In this document: in pieces, positions 17,439 through 25,762 of the stretch | Layout: the number at the start of each line of letters is the position of its first letter | Position numbering within the stretch: the first letter of the stretch is position 1 | Assembly (NCBI GenBank): GCA_902768125.1 | Contig: CACXKA010000002.1 | Span: forward strand, 88,673 to 152,672 | Reading direction: 5' to 3' | Origin: an uncultured Bacteroidales bacterium | GTDB lineage: Bacteria > Bacteroidota > Bacteroidia > Bacteroidales > Bacteroidaceae | DNA length: 64,000 nucleotides | Position numbers and translations under genes: made by a program | Notes under the pieces: generated by a model | Seen by the model: the letters and a program-made list of their open reading frames with translations, nothing else | Databases searched by the model: none | What the model was told of the DNA's origin: nothing

Positions 17439-18296
17439 TTAGTTATAGATTCTTTCGTGTATCACTTTGTCCTCCATGAAGCACGGATGCACAGGACCAT
17501 AGCCGTGTCCGAACTCATATTCCGCTCCTAAGGCGATTGCCTTGCTGATGAACTCCTCACCCTTCTCCACAGCCTTCAGCAAATCGTAGCCTTTCGCCAG
17601 ATAGGTGGCGATGGCGGAAGAGAACGAGTCGCCTGTGCCGTTCACATTGTGTGTGGGGATGCGTCGTTTCCTGAACTCCTTCACCTCACCCGTCTCAGCA
17701 TTGTACAGGAAATCCGACAGCATATCCTGAGCCGATGCACCACGTCCTGCATAGACCTGGCTCTCCATGCTCTTGATGATGACGCTGTTGCCCCATTGTC
17801 CCAGCTCCTTGATGTCTTCAGTGATGTTCGTGATCTTCCTTTTCAGCAACACCTCCGCCTCACGGAAGTTCGGGGTGATGAGCGTAGCCAGCGGAAACAA
17901 CTCTTCCTTGTAGGCATCAATGCTCTCGTCGCTCACCAACTGCACGCCGTTGCTGTCCACAATCACAGGGTCAATCACCTTCTTCACGTTGGGGTATCGT
18001 TTCAGCACACCAGCCACACCATGAATGATTTCAGGTCGGGGCAACACGCCCGTCTTGATGCATTGTGCGCCCACATCTCCAAGGAAAGATTCCGCCTGAC
18101 TCGTCACCAGTTCAGCTGGCAGAGGCGTCACACTCTTCACTTGCCTCGTGTCCTCATCCACAATGCCTGTCAGCGCACAAGCCGCATAGCCTCCACAAGC
18201 CGTGATCGCCTTGATGTCCGCCTGCATGCCGGCACTACCCAGAGGCTCGCTGCCCGCAATCACAAACACGATGTTCAGTTGCTTCTTCATGTACAT
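17439..18296 (-). CDS. ThiD/PdxK-type kinase (hydroxymethylpyrimidine or pyridoxine kinase)
   Basis: The 285-residue protein is a ribokinase-fold kinase of the ThiD/PdxK group, with [18 protein letters not shown] at the substrate site and [12 protein letters not shown] at the catalytic anion hole. Canonical ThiD enzymes have Cys where this protein has D223 (GTGC versus GTGD); Asp is usual in pyridoxal kinases and other ribokinases. The product could therefore be a vitamin B6 kinase or a bifunctional enzyme. It may start at the second ATG (MKKQLN, 18290). It is the first gene of the run to the SH3 lipoprotein, with two promoters upstream. No other thiamine gene is adjacent; thiL lies near 46 kb. 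Confidence 0.8.
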   Translation of the reverse strand: MYMKKQLNIVFVIAGSEPLGSAGMQADIKAITACGGYAACALTGIVDEDTRQVKSVTPLPAELVTSQAESFLGDVGAQCIKTGVLPRPEIIHGVAGVLKRYPNVKKVIDPVIVDSNGVQLVSDESIDAYKEELFPLATLITPNFREAEVLLKRKITNITEDIKELGQWGNSVIIKSMESQVYAGRGASAQDMLSDFLYNAETGEVKEFRKRRIPTHNVNGTGDSFSSAIATYLAKGYDLLKAVEKGEEFISKAIALGAEYEFGHGYGPVHPCFMEDKVIHERIYN

Positions 18297-18313
18297 TATT
18301 TATAAATCGGGTG

Positions 18314-18344
18314 CAAAGTTACGATTAAGTGAGCACAATACAAA
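18314..18344 (-). promoter_or_regulatory. Proximal promoter of thiD-leuB-metA run, repeat cassette copy 1
   Basis: On the minus strand CCTTTG (TTTG at 18341-18344) is followed after 19 bases by TAACTTTG at 18314-18321. The 33 bases 18320-18352 are identical to 39243-39275 upstream of dxr, so the spacer and -33 element form a repeated cassette. Confidence 0.8.
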
Positions 18345-18487
18345 GGAAAAACTTAAGTTTTTACTCTTATTGTCGAACGAGAGTACCTATTTAAAAGCGA
18401 AAAAGCGCTAATCTCACGACTGGCACTTTTCTGTTCTCAATAAGTATTAATTTTTTTTAAGGTAAAAAGATTGTTTTTAGGATGTTG

Positions 18488-18517
18488 CAAAGGTACGGAC
18501 TTTTGCACTTGTGAACA
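18488..18517 (-). promoter_or_regulatory. Distal minus-strand promoter
   Basis: TTG (18515-18517) and TACCTTTG (18488-18495) are separated by 19 bases on the minus strand. It would add a leader of about 180 bases to the thiD transcript or drive a small RNA. No open frame is convincing between it and thiD. Confidence 0.6.
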
Positions 18518-18677
18518 AGCCCAAAAACATGTTTCTTAACATCTGTGTTCGGACACAGCCCCTTTTTTAGCCCTTTTTTTACCTTTTTTCTTAAAAAAAT
18601 GCATAAAATGTTATATGATAGAGGCGACTTTTTTTACATCTTATCAATTGGACTTCTCATTTTTGAAGGTGAAATTC

Positions 18678-18708
18678 TTGCTTGTCTCAGTTATTTTTCG
18701 TATCTTTG
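18678..18708 (+). promoter_or_regulatory. Strong plus-strand promoter without a clear gene
   Basis: TTG (18678-18680, within TTCTTG) is followed after 20 bases by TATCTTTG (18701-18708). Nine bases on, an ATG at 18717 opens a 58-codon frame that reads through G/C-rich repeats. The next real gene on this strand, the TolC-family gene, has its own promoter. The spacer 18297-19173 otherwise holds only promoters and repeats. Confidence 0.6.
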
Positions 18709-18792
18709 TAAAAGAAATGACGTTGGAGCGACGAATGCTCGCTCAAGCGAAAAAGGAATACAACACAAGGTTTTTGCCGACCGCCCCCACAT

Positions 18793-18848
18793 ATAAGGGC
18801 GGACGCTCGCAGATGTACGGGCGCCCGCCCTTATTTATGCGTCCGCCC
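18793..18848. repeat. G/C-rich inverted repeat with alternative arms
   Basis: ATAAGGGCGGACGC (18793-18806) can pair with 18821-18834 (13 of 14 bases) or, through its last ten bases, perfectly with GCGTCCGCCC (18839-18848). The G/C richness contrasts with the A/T-rich spacer around it. A further CCTAGGGGGATTTCCCC stretch lies near 18885-18902. Confidence 0.7.
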
Positions 18849-19107
18849 GCCCAAATCTGGTTACACCCTGCTTCTCTCCCTGTTACCTAGGGGGATTTCC
18901 CCTGTTGCATAGGGGTGTTGTTCCTTTATCCCCCTTGTGGAATATTCACTTTCACTCATTCACCAACACTTTTCCGTCTTCTGTCATTCCTTCCACACTC
19001 AGGTTAAAAAAGTGCAATTATCTTTCTCGTGCAGGTCTAAAAGTGGAATGAGATGTTCATTTTTGCTGATTTGTTGTTATTTATTATTAAATATGTGTCG
19101 ATTTTTC

Positions 19108-19137
19108 TTGTGAACATGGGATTTATGTGTAACTTTG
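19108..19137 (+). promoter_or_regulatory. Promoter of the RND efflux operon
   Basis: TTG (19108-19110, within TTCTTG) and TAACTTTG (19130-19137) are 19 bases apart, 36 bases before the first start codon. Confidence 0.85.
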
Positions 19138-19173
19138 CACCGTTTTTTAAGGTGTATTTTAAAAATTAGGTAA

Positions 19174-20532
19174 ATGTCTGTGAAAATGAAAGGCAGAAAT
19201 TGGTTGCTGAGCCTTGGGGTGCTGATGGCGTGTGCGTTGTCTGTGAAGGCTCAAGAGGTGAATGGCGGTTCGGTCGGAACGATGAACCTGACGTTGGCGA
19301 AGGCGATTGAGATTGCCCTGGCTGAGAACCCCACCATTCATGTTGCCGACAAGGAGATAGAATTGAAAAAGATTGCTGACACGGAGGCTTGGCAAAGTTT
19401 GCTGCCTTCAGTGGATGCTACTTTGTCGTTGACGGATAACATTCTGGTGGCTGAAATGGTGACGGGAATGGGTAAGTTCAAGATGGGTGTGGACGGTACG
19501 CTGACGGCTGTCGGCAATGTCACCCTGAGCTTGCCTGTGTTTGCTCCAGCTGTGTATCAGAACATGAAACTGACGAAAGAGGACATCCTGCTGGCTCAGG
19601 AGAAATCTCGTGGCAGTCGTCTGGATCTCATCAATCAGGTGACGAAGGCATATTATGGCGCGCTGTTGTCGAGCGACAGCTATGAGGTGATGAAGCGCAG
19701 CTATGGTGTGGCAAAGGATAACTTCGACGTGGTGAATGAGAAGTACAAGGTGGGCAGAGTGAGTGAGTATGACAAAATCAGTGCTGAGGTGCAGGCGAGG
19801 AACATGAATGCGTCGATGGTGAATGCCCAGACGGGTAAGACTTTGGCGCTCTTGCAGCTGAAGGTGCTGATGGGTGTGACTGCTGATGTGGATATCGTGA
19901 TTGACGACTCGCTGAAAGCCTATGAGAATGGATTGACGTTGGCTGACACAGAGGTGCTGCTGTCGGAATTGGACAACAACTCTTCACTTCGTCAATTGGA
20001 TCAGAGCATGACGTTGCTGGAACGTAGCCAGAAGCTGTTGCGCACGGGCTTCATGCCGACGGTGGCTTTGCAGCTGACGGGTCAGTACCAGAGTTATGCC
20101 AACAATAACTGGAACATCTGGAATTATCATTTCTCACCCAGTTCGACACTCTCGATTGCAGTGAGCATTCCTATTTTCCATGCCAGCAACTGGACGAAGC
20201 TGAAGAGCAACAAGATTCAGATTGCGCAGTTGGAAGACAACCGCCTCAATGCGCGCCGTCAGTTGTCGTTGGCTGCTGAGAGTTACAGACAGAATATGGC
20301 AAGTTCGATTGCGCAGACAGCAAGTAACGCTGAGGCTGTGAAGCAGGCAGAGAAGGCGGTGATGATCGCCGGCAAGCGTTATGAGGTGGGTCGTGGAACC
20401 ATCCTCGAACTGAACCAGAGTGAGACTGCACAGACGCAGGCAGAACTGACTTATGTGCAGAGCATTTATGACTATTTGAAGAATAAGGCTGACCTTGACT
20501 ACACGTTGGGTCGGGAGACATATTTGAAATAA
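19174..20532 (+). CDS. TolC-family outer membrane efflux protein
   Basis: The 452-residue protein has a signal peptide ending near VKAQ (about residue 26) and the long paired helices of the outer-membrane efflux family, for example LDLINQVTKAYYGALLSSDSYEV, seen in parts. It forms the outer membrane exit duct of a tripartite pump. The next two genes encode the adaptor and the RND transporter in the same direction with gaps of 9 and 7 bases. Having the TolC gene first in the operon is common in Bacteroidales. Substrates cannot be read from sequence. The start could also be the ATG four codons later. Confidence 0.9.
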   Translation: MSVKMKGRNWLLSLGVLMACALSVKAQEVNGGSVGTMNLTLAKAIEIALAENPTIHVADKEIELKKIADTEAWQSLLPSVDATLSLTDNILVAEMVTGMGKFKMGVDGTLTAVGNVTLSLPVFAPAVYQNMKLTKEDILLAQEKSRGSRLDLINQVTKAYYGALLSSDSYEVMKRSYGVAKDNFDVVNEKYKVGRVSEYDKISAEVQARNMNASMVNAQTGKTLALLQLKVLMGVTADVDIVIDDSLKAYENGLTLADTEVLLSELDNNSSLRQLDQSMTLLERSQKLLRTGFMPTVALQLTGQYQSYANNNWNIWNYHFSPSSTLSIAVSIPIFHASNWTKLKSNKIQIAQLEDNRLNARRQLSLAAESYRQNMASSIAQTASNAEAVKQAEKAVMIAGKRYEVGRGTILELNQSETAQTQAELTYVQSIYDYLKNKADLDYTLGRETYLK

Positions 20533-20541
20533 TCAAAAGAT

Positions 20542-21552
20542 ATGAGATACATCAAGACTTTATCGCTGGTCGCTCTTGCCCTGTTGGCTTTTGCCTGCAA
20601 GAGCGAAGACAAGGCTGGAACTGCCCAGCAGGCAAAGGTGCAGGTGAAAATCGCGAAGGTGACAAGCGAGGACATCCCGCAAACTGAGACTTACACCGCT
20701 ACGGTGGAGAGTGACGTGAAGAACAACATTGCGCCCAACACTCCTTATCGCATTGAGAAAATCTATGTGGATGTGGGCGACAACGTGCGCAAGGGTCAGG
20801 TGCTCGTGCAGTTGGATGCCAGCAACCTGCAGCAGCTGAAGTTACAGGTGGAGAATCAGAAGATTGAGTTCAACCGCACTTCACAGCTCTATCAAGTGGG
20901 TGGTGCCAGCAAGGCTGAGTATGACAACGCCAAGTTGCAGTTGGATGTGCTCTCCACTCAGTTGAGACAGCTGATGCAGAACACGCAGCTGGTGGCTCCC
21001 ATCAGTGGTGTGGTGACTGCCCGCAACTATGACAGCGGCGATATGTACAGCAACACCAACCCCATCCTGACCATTGAGCAGACGAATCCTGTGAAGGTGA
21101 TGGTGAACATCTCTGAAGTGTATTACAAGCAGGTGTTTAAGGGCATGCCTGTGGATATCCAATTGGATGCCTACGAGGGTGAGACCTTCTATGGCAAGGT
21201 GACGATTGTCTATCCAACGATTGACCAATCCACTCACACGTTCCCTGTGGAGGTGACCATCAGCAATCCTAACCAGAAGGTGCGTCCAGGTATGTTTGCA
21301 CGTGCAACGGTGAACTTCGGCGACAAGAATCACGTGCTGGTGCCTGATGAGGCATTGGTGAAGCAGATTGGTGCCGGCGACCGCTACGTGTATGTGTACA
21401 AAGGTGGCAAGGTGTCATACAACAAGGTGGAACTGGGTAAGCATATCGGCACAAAATACGAGATTCTCAGTGGTGTGAACCCTGGTGACGATGTGGTGAT
21501 TGCCGGTCAGAGCCGCTTGGCGAATGGTAAGGAAGTGGAAGTGGTAAAGTAA
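20542..21552 (+). CDS. RND efflux periplasmic adaptor lipoprotein
   Basis: The 336-residue protein is a membrane-fusion (HlyD/AcrA-type) subunit. The N-terminus is a lipoprotein signal with lipobox LLAFAC, so it is anchored by lipid. A biotinyl-lipoyl-like segment is seen as KIYVDVGDNVRKGQVLVQLD, in its two usual halves, around a helical hairpin of about 60 residues. The beta-barrel and membrane-proximal domains follow, with RPGMFARATV and PDEALV. It links the inner-membrane transporter to the TolC-type duct encoded just upstream. Confidence 0.92.
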   Translation: MRYIKTLSLVALALLAFACKSEDKAGTAQQAKVQVKIAKVTSEDIPQTETYTATVESDVKNNIAPNTPYRIEKIYVDVGDNVRKGQVLVQLDASNLQQLKLQVENQKIEFNRTSQLYQVGGASKAEYDNAKLQLDVLSTQLRQLMQNTQLVAPISGVVTARNYDSGDMYSNTNPILTIEQTNPVKVMVNISEVYYKQVFKGMPVDIQLDAYEGETFYGKVTIVYPTIDQSTHTFPVEVTISNPNQKVRPGMFARATVNFGDKNHVLVPDEALVKQIGAGDRYVYVYKGGKVSYNKVELGKHIGTKYEILSGVNPGDDVVIAGQSRLANGKEVEVVK

Positions 21553-21559
21553 ACGATTT

Positions 21560-24500
21560 ATGAGTCTATACGAAGGTGCGGTCAAACGACCGATTATGAC
21601 CAGTCTCTGCTTTTTGGCAGTGATTATATTGGGTATCTTTTCGTTGATTAAGTTGCCCATTGACCTCTATCCGGATATTGATACGAACACCATCATGGTG
21701 ATGACGTACTATACGGGAGCCAGTGCAGAGGATATCGAGAACAATGTGACGCGTCCGTTGGAGAACACGCTCAACTCAGTGGAGCACATCAAGCACGTGA
21801 CGAGCAACAGCCGTGAGAACGTGTCGGTGATCACGCTGGAGTTTGAGTATGGCTACGATATCGACGCGTTGACGAATAATGTGCGAGACAAGTTGGACAT
21901 GGTGTCGAACTCGCTGCCTGATGATGCGCAGACGCCTATCCTGTTCAAGTTCTCGACGGATATGATTCCAATCCTGTTGCTTTCTGTGCAGGCAGACGAG
22001 TCGCAGCAGGCACTCTACAAGATTCTTGATGACAACGTGGCGAACCCATTGGCTCGTATCGACGGAGTGGGTACGGTGAGCATCGTGGGTGCTCCCCAAC
22101 GTGAGATCAACATCTACATGAATCCTCAGAAGATGGAGGCTTACAATCTGAGTCCTACTCAGGTGGCAAGTGCTATCTCTGCTGAGAACCACAACGTGAC
22201 AAACGGTACGGTGGATGTCGGTACCCAGACTTATGTGGTGCGTGTGGAGGGTGAGTTTGACGACCCGAAGCAGATGGAGGGTGTGATTGTGGGCACTCAC
22301 AATGGTGTGAATGTCTATCTGCGTGATGTGGCTCGCATCGTGGATAATGTGGAAGAGCGTGCACAACGTACTTTCACGAATGGTCAGCAAGGTGCTATTG
22401 TGGTCATTCAGAAGCAGAGCGGTGCCAACTCGGTGGATATTTCCAACAAGGTGTTGGATATGATGCCAACCTTGCAGCAGAATCTGCCTTCAGACGTGAA
22501 ACTGGGTATCATTGTCAATACTTCAGAAAATATCTTGTACACCATCGGCACGTTGGAAGAGACAATCGCTTACGCCATGTTGTTCGTGGCTTTGGTGGTG
22601 TTCGTCTTCTTGGGTAGATGGCGTGCAACAACCATCATCATCATCACCATCCCGATGTCGTTGATTGCCTCGTTCATCTATCTGTATGCAACGGGTGGTT
22701 CGCTCAACATGATATCGTTGTCGTGTCTCTCCATCGCTATCGGTAATGTGGTGGACGATGCCATTGTGGTGTTGGAGAATGTGACGACGCATATAGAACG
22801 AGGGTCTGACCCGAAACAGGCGGCTATCCATGCAACGAATGAGGTGGCTATTTCCGTGATTGCCTCAACGTTGACGATGATTGCCGTGTTCTTCCCATTG
22901 ACGATGGTGACGGGTATGTCGGGTGTGCTCTTCAAGCAGCTGGGTTGGATGATGTGTATCATCATGACCATCTCCACCACCAGTGCGTTGTCGTTCACTC
23001 CAATGCTTTGTTCACAGATGCTTCGTTTGCAGAAGAAGCAGGGCAAGCTCTTCAAGAAACTGTATGGTCCTATCAGCAAGGCACTTGACCATCTGGACAC
23101 GTGGTATGAGCAGCGTATCAACTGGGCAGTTCGCCATCGTTGGACGATTGTCACAGCTTGTATCGTGCTCTTTGTGGTCAGCTTCGGTATTGCCTATCTG
23201 GTGGGTGTCAAGAGTGAGTTCTTCCCAGCCAACGACTCTGGTCGTATTGGTGCCAGCCTCCAGTTGCCAATTGGTACTCGCGTGGAGAAGTCTGAGGAAC
23301 TGGCTAAGGCAATGGTGGAGAAATGGCAGCAGCGTTATGGCGATGATATGCGTTCATGTAACTTCACGGTAGGTCAGGCAGGTGATGCCAACACCTTCTC
23401 GTCGTTGTCAGATAATGGTTCTCATATCATCTCATTCAATATCATGATGGTGCCGTCCAATCAGCGTGAGAAGAGTCTTGCCACGATTTGTGACGAAATG
23501 CGTGCTGACCTGAAGCAGATTCCTGAACTGGCGAAGTTCATGGTGAACCTCGGTGGTAACCAAGGTGGTCGAGGCATGGGCGGTCAGTCAACGGCAACCT
23601 TCGAAATTTATGGCTACGATATGGACTCCACTTATCGTGTGGCTGAAGTGATGGCGAAGAAGTTCCGAGAGAGTGAGATGATCACGCAGGTGAATATCTC
23701 TCGTTCTGACTATCAGCCAGAGATTGTGGTTAACTTCGACCGTGACAAACTGGCTCAGCAGGGAATTGGACTTGCCTCTGCTGCTAACGCTGTCCGTTCA
23801 CTCATTTACGGTTCTGTGTTGAGCCGCTATCGTGAGGATGGTGAAGAGTATGATATCAAAGTGCGCTATGAACCCACAGCCCGTCGTTCTGTGGAAGACA
23901 TTGAGAATATGGTCATCCCTAATGCAAGAGGGGAGAATGTGCGTTTACGCGATATTGCCACTGTTTCAGAAAGTTCCATTCCTCCGACCATCGAGCGTAA
24001 GGACCGTCAGCGTATCGTCACTGTGAGTGCCGTGCTGGCAGATGGTTATGCTCTCTCTGATGGTGTGGAATTGGGTGAGTCTTTCTATCCAGACCTCAAC
24101 ATCCCAGCAGGTGTGATCGTGCAGGTGGCTGGTTCGTATGAAGACCAGCAAGACTCCAACCGTGACCTCGGTACGTTGGGCATCCTGATCATCATCCTGG
24201 TGTTTATCGTGATGGCAGCACAGTTCGAATCCATGACCTACCCATTCATCATCATTCTTTCTGTGCCATTCGCGGCATCTGGTGTCATCATTGCCTTGAT
24301 GCTTACAGGCACCAGTGTGAATATCATGTCTATGCTGGGAGGTATCATGCTGATTGGTATTGTGGTGAAGAACGGTATCGTGCTGATTGACTATACGCAG
24401 TTGCTGCGTGAACGAGGCATCGGATTGATTCGTTCTGCAGTCATGGCAGCCCGTTCCCGTTTGCGTCCTATCCTTATGACCACATTGACTACCATTCTGG

Positions 24501-24793
24501 GTATGTTGCCAATGGCAGCCAGTCATGGTGTGGGTGCAGAGATGTGGCGTCCATTGGGTATCTCCGTCATCGGTGGTTTGACTGTGTCTACCATCCTGAC
24601 CTTGATATATGTTCCGTCTATGTTCTGTATTTTCGGCTCTGTGGGCGTGAAGCGTCAGCGTCGCAAGATTAGAGAAAAGCGTGAACTCGATGCTTACTGG
24701 AAGGAGCATAAGGCAGAAGAGATGTTGACCTCCACTCGTGTCAGCGTGATGGAGCAGAATGCAATGCGTGACATCAATAATTTCAGAGAGTAG
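21560..24793 (+). CDS. RND efflux inner-membrane transporter, HAE1 type
   Basis: The 1077-residue protein is a full-length AcrB-like proton antiporter with 12 expected membrane helices and two large periplasmic loops. The proton relay residues are present: D399 and D400 in NVVDDAIVVLEN, and K937 in VVKNGIVLID. The C-terminus has a basic tail of about 50 residues (KRQRRKIREKRE). It exports hydrophobic or amphipathic compounds together with the adaptor and TolC-type protein encoded upstream. Drug, bile or metal specificity cannot be assigned; the absence of CusA-type metal residues was not checked by alignment. Confidence 0.94.
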   Translation: MSLYEGAVKRPIMTSLCFLAVIILGIFSLIKLPIDLYPDIDTNTIMVMTYYTGASAEDIENNVTRPLENTLNSVEHIKHVTSNSRENVSVITLEFEYGYDIDALTNNVRDKLDMVSNSLPDDAQTPILFKFSTDMIPILLLSVQADESQQALYKILDDNVANPLARIDGVGTVSIVGAPQREINIYMNPQKMEAYNLSPTQVASAISAENHNVTNGTVDVGTQTYVVRVEGEFDDPKQMEGVIVGTHNGVNVYLRDVARIVDNVEERAQRTFTNGQQGAIVVIQKQSGANSVDISNKVLDMMPTLQQNLPSDVKLGIIVNTSENILYTIGTLEETIAYAMLFVALVVFVFLGRWRATTIIIITIPMSLIASFIYLYATGGSLNMISLSCLSIAIGNVVDDAIVVLENVTTHIERGSDPKQAAIHATNEVAISVIASTLTMIAVFFPLTMVTGMSGVLFKQLGWMMCIIMTISTTSALSFTPMLCSQMLRLQKKQGKLFKKLYGPISKALDHLDTWYEQRINWAVRHRWTIVTACIVLFVVSFGIAYLVGVKSEFFPANDSGRIGASLQLPIGTRVEKSEELAKAMVEKWQQRYGDDMRSCNFTVGQAGDANTFSSLSDNGSHIISFNIMMVPSNQREKSLATICDEMRADLKQIPELAKFMVNLGGNQGGRGMGGQSTATFEIYGYDMDSTYRVAEVMAKKFRESEMITQVNISRSDYQPEIVVNFDRDKLAQQGIGLASAANAVRSLIYGSVLSRYREDGEEYDIKVRYEPTARRSVEDIENMVIPNARGENVRLRDIATVSESSIPPTIERKDRQRIVTVSAVLADGYALSDGVELGESFYPDLNIPAGVIVQVAGSYEDQQDSNRDLGTLGILIIILVFIVMAAQFESMTYPFIIILSVPFAASGVIIALMLTGTSVNIMSMLGGIMLIGIVVKNGIVLIDYTQLLRERGIGLIRSAVMAARSRLRPILMTTLTTILGMLPMAASHGVGAEMWRPLGISVIGGLTVSTILTLIYVPSMFCIFGSVGVKRQRRKIREKRELDAYWKEHKAEEMLTSTRVSVMEQNAMRDINNFRE

Positions 24794-24799
24794 GACAAG

Positions 24800-25093
24800 A
24801 TGAAGACAGTTTTTATTGTATATGACCAGGCTCATCACGATGATGTGATTGAAGCCCTTAACGAGTCCACCGTGCGTGGTTACACTCTTGTTGAACAAGT
24901 AGGAGGACGTGGCACCAAAGGAGGTGATCCACATCTCGGTTCCCACGCATGGCCTTCTATGAACAGCGCCATCTTTTCCGTTGTGGAAGATGATAGGGTG
25001 GAGCCATTGCTCAAACGTCTCAAACAACTTGACGTGGATAACCCAATGCTGGGACTTCGTGCCTTTGTTTGGAATGTCGAACAGAGCATTTAG
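24800..25093 (+). CDS. PG0541-type small PII-like protein of RND operons
   Basis: The 97-residue protein matches the PG0541 transporter-associated family known from Porphyromonas gingivalis RND loci. The pattern VFIVYDQAHHDDVIEAL, then GYTLVEQVGGRGTKGG, resembles a GlnB/PII-like ferredoxin fold with a T-loop-like segment. The gene lies seven bases after the transporter and just before a terminator, so it is the last gene of the pump operon. A regulatory role on the pump is likely by context but not shown. No ligand can be inferred. Confidence 0.8.
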   Translation: MKTVFIVYDQAHHDDVIEALNESTVRGYTLVEQVGGRGTKGGDPHLGSHAWPSMNSAIFSVVEDDRVEPLLKRLKQLDVDNPMLGLRAFVWNVEQSI

Positions 25094-25123
25094 ACAGAAT
25101 CTATCATAGCGATATAGACAAAA

Positions 25124-25158
25124 GAAAGGATGCTGATAACCAGCACCCTTTCTTGTTT
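25124..25158 (+). terminator. Terminator of the RND operon
   Basis: GAAAGGATGCTG (25124-25135) pairs with CAGCACCCTTTC (25141-25152) with one mismatch, followed by a T-rich tract. Confidence 0.85.
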
Positions 25159-25177
25159 TTTTATGGATGAAGCAGAA

Positions 25178-25732
25178 TTACTTCAGCTTGATACCCTTCA
25201 GAATCTTTTCCACATCGGGATTACCCAAACCCTCCACTTGGCTGCCGAAAGCCCTGACACAAAGTGTGCCGTTGGTGGAAGGAATCGAGGTGAGGTAAAC
25301 AACAGGGTAGCCCCTGTCCGTCTTGTCGTATGCCACCCATTTGATGTCACCAATGGTGCATTCCCCCAGTTTCTTGTCTGCTGTGAAGTCGTGACTTTCG
25401 ATGTATTTCTCCAAAGGCGCGTCGAAGGCAAGTGATTGGGTGAAGATGAAGAAACGTGAATTGTTTTCAGGATAAGGCTTGTTGACCTCAATGACGTTTT
25501 CTGCACTTCTCACTGTCCATCCCTGTGGTACAGCCACAGAGAAGTCCTTCTCTTCAATGATTTCTTGAGGAGTGTCATCTACCTCTAAGGTTAAATCAGT
25601 ATCCATGGTGACAATGACAACACTGTCACTGTCAACCTCGGATGTGTTGCCTGTTGTCGAGGGGTTGTTGCATGCCATCAAGGTTGCTGCCGAGAGGGCT
25701 GCAAAGACAAGTTTTGTGTAATGCTTTTCCAT
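25178..25732 (-). CDS. Lipoprotein of unknown function
   Basis: The 184-residue protein has a lipoprotein signal with lipobox TLMAC. An acidic Ser/Thr linker (about 25-60) precedes a compact domain beginning FSVAVPQGWTVRSAENVIEV. I do not recognise the family with certainty; the opening resembles small alpha/beta domains of PsbP or DUF1795 type, in which a VPxGW motif is common. It lies 30 bases downstream of the beta-propeller pair on the same strand and is probably cotranscribed with it. Confidence 0.7.
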   Translation of the reverse strand: MEKHYTKLVFAALSAATLMACNNPSTTGNTSEVDSDSVVIVTMDTDLTLEVDDTPQEIIEEKDFSVAVPQGWTVRSAENVIEVNKPYPENNSRFFIFTQSLAFDAPLEKYIESHDFTADKKLGECTIGDIKWVAYDKTDRGYPVVYLTSIPSTNGTLCVRAFGSQVEGLGNPDVEKILKGIKLK

Positions 25733-25762
25733 ATCCTTATTTTCGTCATTAATTGTCCGTTA

